A stretch of 64,000 nucleotides of DNA from Solen grandis (taxonomy: Eukaryota; Mollusca; Bivalvia; Adapedonta; Solenidae): contig CM037783.1 in assembly GCA_021229015.1 (NCBI GenBank), forward strand, positions 6,085,324 through 6,149,323. The letters run 5' to 3'. The position numbers and the translations under genes are program-made. This document shows positions 1 to 9,160 of this stretch, in pieces (the stretch's first letter is position 1; every line of letters starts with the position of its first letter). Below the pieces are notes generated by a model. The model was not told the origin of the DNA, searched no databases, and worked only from the letters and a program-made list of their open reading frames with translations.

Positions 1-336
1 TTAAAATTAGTGTGTTATGTGTGTGCAACTGTGCAAATGTATATGCAGATCATATTAAATTATTATGAATTTATTTGGATATGAGGGTAAAGATAAACAA
101 AATATTGTTCTTTGTTTTTTTTGTTGTTCTTTTCCTGAAAAATAAAGGAATGAAGTTTACATGTACTTGTTTTATTTCTTTGAAATTATGATTCTGAAAA
201 TTTGATTAAACTGTTATGAGCTGTTAATTTAAGTATCTTTTTTAAGCAAAAAAATACAATGATGAATTTTACAAAATCATTTTAATGATTAAAGTTATAA
301 ATGTTTGGTATTTATAACAGTTTAACCAAATTGGAA
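1..336. other. AT-rich unique sequence
   Basis: No gene, RNA or recognisable repeat is seen here. The tract is AT-rich with short homopolymers and stops in all frames. Confidence 0.6.
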
Positions 337-1300
337 ACAAGAGGGCCAAGATGGCCCTTGATCGCTCACCTGAGAAAGATGATTGCTTGAGAAATAAAGA
401 TGCTAGAGTGTAAACAAAGTGAAATCTGGCTTTTTTTTATGGTGAAAAGGGCATAACTCCTAAATTAACTAGTCAATATCAGTTAACATTGAACCCGATT
501 GCGAGATTATGGGCATAAACATTGTCTTAAAGTTTAAAAAAGATTGTTTAAAAAAATGAAGTCAACAGAGAGTAAACAAAGTGAAATCTTGCATTTTTTG
601 TATTAAAAAGGGCTTAACTCCTGACCTAATTGGCCCATCTCAGCCACAATCAAACTCAGTCGAGACATTATGGTCATAAGCATTGCCATAAAGTTTGAAG
701 ATGATTGCCAAAAAGATGAAGATGCTAGAGTGTAAACAACGTGAAATCTGGCATTTTTTGTATTAAAAAGGGCTTAACTCCTGACCTAATTGGCCCATCT
801 CAGCCACAATCAAACTCAGTCGAGACATTATGGTCATAAGCATTGCCATAAAGTTTGAAGATGATTGCCCAAAAGATGAAGATGCTAGAGTGTAAACAAC
901 GTGAAATCTGGCATTTTTTATATTAAAAGGGGCTTAACTCCTGACCTAATTGACCCATATCAGCCATAATCGAACTCAATTGAGACATTATGGTCATAAG
1001 TATTGCCATAAAGTTTGAAGGTGATTGCTCAAAAGATGAAGATGCTAGAGTGTAAACAAAGTGAAATCTGGCATTTTTTAAATATTCAAAGGGGCATAAC
1101 TCCTGACCTAATTGACTGATCTCAGCCATAATCAAACTCAATCGAGACATTATGGTCATACACATTGTCTTTAAGTTTGAAGATGATGCTTAAGAAATAA
1201 AGGTGATAGAGTGTAAACACTAAATTGTTGACGCCGCACAATAGACGACGGACACTCACGGGATCATTACAGCTCACCCTGAGCTTTGCTCAGGTGAGCT
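337..1300 (+). mobile_element. Family A element, copy A1 (hairpin-ended, tandem-unit body)
   Basis: The element opens with ACAAGAG and a 5' hairpin (arms AGGGCCA 342-348 and TGGCCCT 352-358, loop AGA), followed by ATCGCTCACCTGAG. The body is a tandem series of ~160-bp units, marked by GATGAAGATGCTAGAGTG at about 715, 875 and 1035. The 3' end is a long hairpin (about 1271-1300) ending CAGGTGAGCT. No open reading frame of note is present, so it is non-autonomous; the open minus-strand frame at 923-1165 comes from the repeat itself. The two-hairpin design with tandem units resembles Helentron-associated elements (HINE/pearl type). That class is an inference; the repeat itself is plain from five other copies in this window. 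Confidence 0.85.
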
Positions 1301-2023
1301 AAAAAAGAAAATGGGGTAAAAGTGTACAATATCCAAATTTTGGTAGTACTAACAAGCTTGTGTGTTATACATACATACATACACACATGTTGCTTTTGAC
1401 ATAGAGGGAATCAAAGATTGGTTAAAATGTGTTACTGTGCGATCAGTCTTCTTTTCACATAATTTTTTCTGGGCTACCAGGTCTCATATCTGGTAGCCCG
1501 GTGGGCTACCACATAATTTTAGGATTTGTAGGACATTGCATAAGGGCATCCAATCCTTAATAAATAAATAAATAATCTTTAAAAAAGAAATTTCCAAAAC
1601 ACAATACATACTTAAAATTTGTTGAAGAATCTACACTTAATCAGAGATTTGTTTTTCAACCTCAGTTCATTGAGGGAAAATAGCAAAATCCCGGGACATT
1701 TAGAAAGGTTTTATTTGACATAGTCAGGGACTCATGTCCATAAAAAATCAATGAATTATTTAATTAAAGAATATGATTTTCATAATATACATTTCAAATC
1801 AAGGGAAGACAATTTCTCAGCTTTAATAAGTGTCATCAAAACCTGAAATAAACCTTGCCTGATCTTAATCATTTCAGCACATTCATAAATAGAAATCATC
1901 AATAAGTGAAAAGTTCACACTAATTACAAGAAACGTTCATGGCCTGTCAATATTTCTCCTGTTAATATCATCAGTCCTAAGTTAATGACCTGAGAATCCA
2001 ATACCTATAAAAAGCATCATTTT
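1301..2023. other. Unique sequence with short CATA microsatellite
   Basis: There is a CATA-type microsatellite at about 1370-1388, and a short inverted repeat around 1472-1510 (GGGCTACCAG / CTGGTAGCCC). Otherwise no gene or repeat is recognised. Confidence 0.5.
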
Positions 2024-2265
2024 TTAACCCTTTCCCTCATATAGACTCATTTTGACGCCCTCAATAGGTATCACATAAAGCCTGATCTGCAGAAAACCAC
2101 AGTTAAACCTTACCAAATTTAATTACAAAATACTCATTTCCAGACCACTGAGGAGCAGCGAACAGCATAAAACCTGATCAGCCTGCGAGTTACTCGCAGG
2201 CTGATCTGGTTTTATGCTGTTCGCATAGGTCTTTTCATGGTGTCCTCTATGAGGGAAAGGGTTAA
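2024..2265 (+). mobile_element. TTAA-flanked MITE, copy M1 (piggyBac-like)
   Basis: The element body is 2028-2261 (234 bp), bounded by TTAA at 2024-2027 and 2262-2265. Terminal inverted repeats are CCCTTTCCCTCAT and ATGAGGGAAAGGG (13 bp, perfect). Close to the right end lies a ~65-bp near-perfect palindrome, with arms running from GCGAACAGCATAAAACC to GGTTTTATGCTGTTCGC and an apex at GAGTTACTC (about 2190). The TTAA target and CCC-starting termini are the known signature of piggyBac-superfamily elements. No transposase is encoded, so this is a non-autonomous derivative. Four further near-complete copies and one fragment occur in this window. The open frame at 2123-2410 on the minus strand is a by-product. 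Confidence 0.9.
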
Positions 2266-3472
2266 CAATACAAGTGCTATCAATGACAGTATTGCCTTCA
2301 CCTAACAATACAATAAAGTAGCCCAATGCATATTGAATAAGTTTCTCAAAGGCTCCCCCATTTTTTGTAAAATTGGAAAAAAGCAATAAAAAGGGAACTT
2401 GACAGGACAATACATGGGGTTTAAATGTGACCCTTTCTTCACTTGTGCAACAAGCAGGGCTACAGATAAGGTTTTAGGTCAGTTGGTTTATTAACTCATC
2501 AACTTTTCAAGGAATTTGGTTTTCACAATTTAATTGAGTAATGAAAATATGGTAACTCTATCAAAATTAAGTTAATTGCTTTTTTCCTCAACTTAATTTT
2601 GGAATTGAAATAACAGTACATGTACTTACTGGTATATGCGCCTGCTGTTCATGTATGCAACAATGTCCATTTAACAATTATCATATGCAGGATTTACCAT
2701 TAGCTCCTCAACAATTAAATTAATTTTTTTTTGATCTTCCTGATCCAAAGATTAAGCACTTGTAACTATTAAATTAAAACACAAACCATTTACTGGTTTA
2801 CATGTTCAGTTAAAATGGAATTGGATGCTATCGACTGTACCACTGTCATGCTTTTTTGGTTTGTAAACACAGTCCAAAACTTCGTCTAAAATACTCTGAC
2901 AACCTCGGTGCCGCTACAGACGATCTCAACTTCCAGATCGTCAATTATTGCGCGACAAATGCCCGACGTTTGGTTTGCATGCAGTGTTTGGTATCCGCTC
3001 AAAGTTTTTTTTATTTTTTTTTTATGTTTTTTCTTCTTTTTTTTTTTAAACGTTTACCCGTTTCTTCCTGCCTTGTGTAACCATATTTGAAGCAAATGAT
3101 AGAAAAGCATCAGATGAGCGAATAAGACAGACTGGATTTATGTTTTATTTAAATGGAACCCAAAGTAGGAAACTACCGGAAACTATCGTTTGCAGTCTAT
3201 TTTTGTGGATTCGCAAGTAACCAGTCAAACATATAAGAGTATTTGTAAACATCACTTAGTTTCATAATGTTGTGTATCAATATGCTTTAATGTTTTGGAT
3301 ATTTGAGTTACCTAATATTTAATTGCTTTTTGATACGCTAGAATTTTAAAAGAATTGGGTTTTTATCTATTTTATTTGCATAATTACGCAAATACGCATC
3401 TTATTTGTAACCCTGAACAAGGGTAAAATCTTCATACCAGTCAATCTATCAAGAAAATAAAACTTTTTACTC
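2266..3472. other. Unique sequence with small CpG-rich pocket
   Basis: Mostly AT-rich unique sequence. The stretch 2870-2995 is richer in CG dinucleotides than its surroundings and is open for about 50 codons on the plus strand from 2856, before running into a T-rich low-complexity tract (3005-3050). The encoded peptide matches no family I know, so no gene is called. Confidence 0.4.
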
Positions 3473-3768
3473 AACAAGAGAGCCAAGATGGCTCTATATC
3501 GCTCACCTGAGTACCACTGCTCTAAAGGCAACCTAAAGTGAAGGAGATGTTTTTAAAGTTTTCATAATATTTCTTTTTGTTGCCATGGCCACCAGAGTTC
3601 TACATGGATCAAGATTATTTTAGCAACTTTAATGAAGGTTCACCCCAAGGATCATTCCTGCCCATTTTAATCAAATTCTGTCCAGCGGTTTCAGATGAGA
3701 TGTCGTTTAAACCAAATTGTTGACAACGCACAATGAAGGACAACGGATGCAGGGTGATCACAAAAGAT
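3473..3768 (+). mobile_element. Family A element, copy A3 (3' truncated or short)
   Basis: The 5' end is intact: ACAAGAG, hairpin arms AGAGCCA (3479-3485) and TGGCTCT (3489-3495) with loop AGA, then ATCGCTCACCTGAG. The body is short and includes a TTGTTGACAACGCACAATG segment near 3718, as at the 3' part of A1, but the terminal CTCAGGTGAGCT is missing. Relative to A1 the hairpin carries a matched change on both arms (G:C replaced by A:T). Confidence 0.75.
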
Positions 3769-5527
3769 TAAAAATTATTCAAGTTTATATAGGAATACAA
3801 GAACATAATAATCCATAATGGCTGCTTAATTGTAAAGTAGAGAATGTTTAAGCAAACAACAAATCATGAATAGGGTCTAGTTCAGAGGGTTAATCAAAAC
3901 CAATCAAATAAATGTTTATTTATAGACAATATTTCAATTATTTCATGGTAATGAAACACAGCACTGTTGGTATGTGTTTTTCTTGGTTGCTGTATGCCAT
4001 CCAAGACCTCATGTGACTCTGGAGGCAGGCATTATGACCACCTGTCCACTAGACATGAACTCTTTTAAATAGGAAGGTCACATGTAAATTGTGTCTCAAC
4101 CTAATATGTTAAGATTGCTAGAAGCTATATTCCCTTATGGAAATACAGGATTGCACAAGTGATAAATCTATCAAGCCTGATAAACAAGAAAATAAATAGA
4201 TATGGAACTGCTGACTTTGACAAGTGTGCCCTGCACAATGTCTGCATAGAGTTAATATATCCTACAAATCATCCAACAGGCTGTTGAAAAGATATTAAGA
4301 AAGACAGGAAATGGTCATTAATTGTCTGCAAGACTTTGCCGCCATAAATGTAGGCTTACCTTGAAAGCTTGAGACACCTTCACCTTGAAAGCATAAGTCT
4401 CTCAAGGAGATCAGATAGGAATGTTCAATTAACAAACAAATCACTTATGAAAGAACCAAGACATTTGTATTTGGATTTTTTTATCATTTTTATTCATGCG
4501 GAATACTGAGAATATATTGCCTCACTCTAGCAATAGTATAAAATTGTGCATGCAAATATGTTGTGAATGTTACAAACAGACATATAGACAGACAGAATAT
4601 TAACAGTATCTGTTGGAAGCAGAGGTGGCATATAACAGGCAACCATAAATCAAAGGGAAGCCGCCATCTGTCCAACAATCAGATAGCTCCTGAATTGCTT
4701 GGTAAATATTTTCTAATCATCTTGCAATTACCCAGATATTGACTTGCTTATTCCTGACAGATAAAGCCAAGTTATTAGCTCTCTTGATTTTTCTATAAAC
4801 AAGCTCATCTAATAGACCTTAGTCAAGGTAGGTCTGCTAGACACAGATGCATTAAAGTACCAGTAAGGGGCAATAAATATATACAATGTATTCTAAAATT
4901 TAACTTCATTTACATAATGAATCATTGCAAATACAGCTGTAAGATTGAATACATACACAATAAATATTTTAAGCTGCACATTATTTGCGTATGAGAATAT
5001 CAAAATCAACATTTCACAATGCATGAGGCCATAACTCTAACTGATGTTAAAATACAATCCTACGACTGCCTTTCATGAGACATTCCTGAGATTTTTCTCT
5101 GCTCAAAACTCACAAAGACGATTTTTCAAAATGAACAAGTAGGAATAAGAGTTGATAATCACAGTAAAAGATTGAAATATTTTTAAAAACTTAAACATGT
5201 TTTTTTATTAATGTCTATTTGAACTACACGTTACATACAATGGTGACATACAACACATACACATATGAAAAATTCTGTTTAACACATCTAAAAAACACTG
5301 TATGATGCATCAACATGCAATCTTTAAAGTTCTTGGAGAAATAAGCTTTAGTCTAGACTATCCAAGACAGCACAAAAACACATCTACCTTATACGGCGAC
5401 TAACTCCTATTCCAGTGACTCTAGTAAGTAGAACTAGAACTACGTGTTGTAAAATCTTCTTGTATAAACTGGATGTCATTGGAAAAAAAGTTTTTATAGC
5501 TTTTGCTAATCCAACTTGCCTATTTCT
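3769..5527. other. Unique sequence, no gene seen
   Basis: AT-rich sequence with stops in all frames and no repeat that recurs elsewhere in the window. The open frame at 4490-4678 (minus) looks like a chance frame. Confidence 0.55.
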
Positions 5528-5946
5528 GTACTACAAGTACGTATATACACCTTCGTTTTTGCCCAAGGTATCAAACTAACTACCCTAAGATCCAGGTACA
5601 AGTACTCTACACCTTGGTTCTTGCCCCATTAAATCCAAGTATGAAGACTATATACACCTTGGTTCTTGCCCCAGGTATCAAACTGTATCTACCCTCTGAA
5701 CCATGTATGAGAATTATACACCTTGGGTCTTGCCCCAGGTATCAAACTATCTACCTTCTAATCCATGTACAAGACCTATACACCTTTGGTCTTGCCCCAG
5801 GTATCGAACTATCTACCCTCTGATCCATATACAAGAACTATACAGCTTGGGTCTTGCCCCAGGTATCAAACTTTATCTACCTTCTGATCTATGTACAAGA
5901 ACTATACACCTTGGGTCTTGCCCAAGGTATCAAACTATATCTACTT
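5528..5946 (+). repeat. 62-bp minisatellite, left part
   Basis: About six to seven imperfect units with the motif TACACCTTGGGTCTTGCCCC and AGGTATCAAACTATCTACC. It is the same array as 8345-9160 and is interrupted by the Tigger insertion between them. Because 62 is not a multiple of three and each unit is nearly stop-free, all three plus frames stay open for long stretches; these are not genes. Left units are more diverged than the right block. Confidence 0.9.
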
Positions 5947-6429
5947 TCGGACCGGTATTTTGCAATTGCCAATATATCGCGGTTGTTCTGTGGACCCCAA
6001 AAAATAATCATTTCTTCCGTACTTTGTTTCCTCGTAATTTTCAGTCGCCATTTGCATTTTATTGTGCATGAAATTTACACGTAGGTGATATTTACATCCA
6101 GGCGTCATGCTGGCTTGTATATTTCAGTTTCCTACTGAAAAGTTAATTGACACTTCCTGTTTCGTAGACAATCAAAAGGTGATCAGCTGTTGTGTTTGTA
6201 TTTGAGAATGGTCATCATCATAATGACTTGTTTTGATTGGACGAATGACCGCAGAAGTGTAGGATGTTAATGATCGGCAGTGTGGCAGGTTTTGTAGGTG
6301 TGATATGCAGTCCCCAGAGTTCCCAACAGTCATGATGTCAGAGTCCCCAACACTCATGGTGTCCCAGGGCTTATGCAAATTAGCATGCATATGCAAGTCT
6401 AGCAACACCCAATCAATGACAAAAACAAG

Positions 6430-7464
6430 ACACTAGGGTTCAAGCAAGAGAAGAACAGACTGACAGCACTCCTATGTGTAAACCAGTACCGACAGTCATA
6501 AGCTCAAACCACTTGTCATTGAGAAGTTTGAAAACCCTCGCTGTTTTCACAATGTCAACAGGAAGGCTCTTCCAGCACACTACAGCCACTCAAGAAACAT
6601 GTGGATGACTGCAGCCATATTTGAGCTATGGTTCCATCGTAACTGCATCCCTTAAGTGAAGTCACATCTACGAAGACTGAGACTCGAACCTAAGGCTCTC
6701 CTGATAGTTGACAACTCCTCAGCACATCTAGAAAATCTGAAGTCAAAGTGTAGACAGTTCCAGCTGACATTTCTGCCAAAGAACACAACATCTAAGGTTC
6801 AGCCTCTCGACATGGGAATAATTGCCACTACGAAACGGAACTATCGTCAGATCCTGGCGCAGGCGATTATAGATAGTGACGATGACCTCACCGCTTTCCT
6901 GAGGCAGATCAACATCAAAGTCGCCATTAACCTGTTTGCGGCATCATGGAAGGAAGTGACCAGTGAAGGTATCTGTGCATGCTGGCAGAAAGTGTTAGGA
7001 GATGCTCTCCCTGTAACAGCGACCAACAACTCAGATGATGACTTTGACTGCTTCAACAAGGAAGACCATATGACTACGAGGGATTCCTCGTGGCTGATAT
7101 GACCAATGCCTGACTTGCACTAGGGGAAGTCACCTTCAACGACATGGATGTCTGGATATCTGCCGACAATGATGATCCAACATGATCAACATTATCAGAC
7201 AAGGACATTGTTACCCAGGCAATGTCGCCAGCATGTCAAGAAAAAGATGAAGAAGATGACAACAAATAAGATGCTGATCCTCTCCTGTCCCACAGAGAAG
7301 TTGTGCGCTCACTTGAAATGTCATTATGGTGGCTGGAGAATTCAGTGGCGAGCACATCGACAGAAATTATGCATATGAACAACTTGCTCAGGAGAGCAAA
7401 GCAGAAAGCCAGGGACTCTTACCAGCAGCTAAAAGTGACTGACTTCTTTAGACAAAATGAATAG
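6430..7464 (+). pseudogene. Tigger/pogo-like transposase remnant (DDE_1 domain)
   Basis: The longest intact frame runs 6656-7102 (148 codons). It shows the DDE_1 signatures LLIVDNSSAH with the second catalytic Asp at residue 19, and FLPKNTTSKVQPLDMG with the third Asp at residue 52, followed by IATTKRNYR. The spacing of 32 residues fits Tigger-type transposases. Homology continues upstream in other frames: GFKQEKNRLTALLCVN is readable from about 6436, and further family-like sequence up to about 6655 needs a frame change near 6485 and another near 6652. Downstream, the C-terminal tail ending TDFFRQNE then TAG at 7462-7464 is in yet another frame. The N-terminal DNA-binding helix-turn-helix and the first catalytic Asp (DETG) region are absent upstream of about 6430. 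The gene is therefore dead: internally deleted and frameshifted at least three times. Family assignment is secure; subfamily is not. Confidence 0.88.
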
Positions 7465-7760
7465 TTTATTATTCAGGAGAATTTAATTTAGGTGTTTGCA
7501 AAAACAATTAAATACTGTACTTTAATTGCTTTTCTTTTAATGACGGACAAAAAAAAACAACAAAAAAAACCAAAAAAAAACATACATACAAATTGTTTTT
7601 TAAAATTTTTTTTATTTTTTAATCAAAATATGTGCTTTATAAATTTTTTTTTAGAATGTGTGGTGAGGTGTCAAGCGAGTGTAAATTACATATAAATAAA
7701 ATGAAATGGGGACTGAACATTAATATTAGCATTAAAAGAATGAGAAGTTCAGAATTACAT

Positions 7761-7787
7761 CTCTCTCTCTCTCTTTGTGTGTGTGTC
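7761..7787. repeat. CT/GT microsatellite
   Basis: A run of CT dinucleotides followed by GT dinucleotides, inside the Tigger element 3' of the transposase remnant. Confidence 0.9.
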
Positions 7788-8344
7788 AATTTATAAAAGA
7801 TCAAGAAAGAGCATACGAGTACAGAAGAAAATAAAGGTCCCAGAAAACAGCTAGTCCTTTAATGGAAACAACATCTTGGACAGTAGCGACTTTCATCATG
7901 CATAATTAGGTCAGGCTCAAGCAAACTTTGTTCAAACACATCATATCATCATATTAAACTGATATATAGCACAGTGCACACAAGAATATCGTGAAGACAC
8001 ATATTTTTCACACATTCTTTATATAGGTCTAACAACGCATTGCGTCAGTTTCATTCGGTCACGTAGGTATGTACATGTATATCAAAGTAATGGGCCGAAC
8101 ATAATTACATGTAATTATTCTTAAAATATTAATATTAGGAAACATTATAAAGATAAATATACATAAAATAATAAAATAAATTATATAACACATATATGAA
8201 AGACAATTTTTATTAATAAACATAAAGAATAAATTAATACATGTAATTACATAGCCTTTTATTATTTACTACGCGGACCAATATATCGCGGTATCTGGAC
8301 TTGGACTCCAAAGGCCGCGATATAGCAGTGCTGTACTGTATATA

Positions 8345-9160
8345 TAATACACATTGGGTCTTGCCCCAGGTATCAAACTATCTACTTCAGATCAATGTAT
8401 GAGAACTATACACCTTGGGTCTTGTCCAGGATCAAATTTTGCCCCAGGTATCAAACTATCTAACTTCAGATCAATGTATGAGAACTATACACCTTGGGTC
8501 TTGTACCAGGTATCAAATTATCTACCTTCAGATCCATGTATTAGAACTTTACACCTTTGTTCTTGTCCCAGGTATCAAACTATCTACCTTCAGATCCATG
8601 TATGAGAACTATACACCTTGGGTCTTGTCCCAGGTATCAAACTATCTACCTTCAGATCCATGTATGAGAACTATACACCTTGGGTCTTGTCCCAGGTATC
8701 AAACTATCTACCTTCTGATCCATGTATGAGAACTGTACACCTTGGGTCTTGTCCCAGGTATCAAACTATCTACCTTCAGATCCATGTAAGAGAACTATAC
8801 ACCTTGGTTCTTGTCCCAGGTATCAAACTATCTACCTTCAGATCCATGTATGAGAATTATACACCTTGGGTCTTGTCCCAGGTATCAAACTATCTACCTT
8901 CAGATCCATGTATGAGAACTGTACACCTTGAGTCTTGTCCCAGGTATCAAACTATCTACCTTCTGCTCCATGTATGAGAACTGTACACCTTGGGTCTTGT
9001 CCCAGGTATCAAACTATCTACCTTCAGATCCATGTATGAGAACTGTACACCTTGGGTCTTGTCCCAGGTATCAAACTATCTACCTTCAGATCCATGTATG
9101 AGAATTGTACACCTTGGGTCTTGTCCCAGGTATCAAACTATCTACCTTCAGATCCATACT
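8345..9160 (+). repeat. 62-bp minisatellite, right part
   Basis: About 13 units, period 62 bp (for example TATGAGAACT at 8601 and 8663). Units here are more uniform than on the left of the Tigger insertion and mostly carry TTGTCCCAGG instead of TTGCCCCAGG. Overlapping open frames of 60-119 codons in all three plus frames are a consequence of the stop-poor unit and have no coding support. Confidence 0.95.

Larger units (their letters stand above)
5948..8338 (+). mobile_element. Decayed Tigger/pogo-type DNA transposon
   Basis: The element sits inside the 62-bp minisatellite, whose units flank it on both sides. The right end is clear: a terminal segment finishing CTGTACTG at 8331-8338, followed by TA. 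The left end is less certain; TATATCGCGG-containing sequence near 5972 resembles the inverted terminus (reverse of CCGCGATATA near 8315). It contains remnants of a DDE transposase (about 6430-7464). TA target use, CAGTACAG-like termini and the transposase type agree with the Tigger/pogo branch of Tc1/mariner. Non-transposase parts include a poly-A/T-rich tract (7540-7650) and a CT/GT microsatellite (7761-7787). Confidence 0.75.

Noticed and set aside
923..1165. 80-codon minus-strand gene, and similar frame at 17735-17920
   Set aside because: Both are translations of the ~160-bp unit of family A elements.
2123..2410. 95-codon minus-strand gene, and similar frames at 22619-22897 and 51820-52068
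   Set aside because: All pass through copies of the TTAA MITE, and the similar peptides arise from the MITE sequence.
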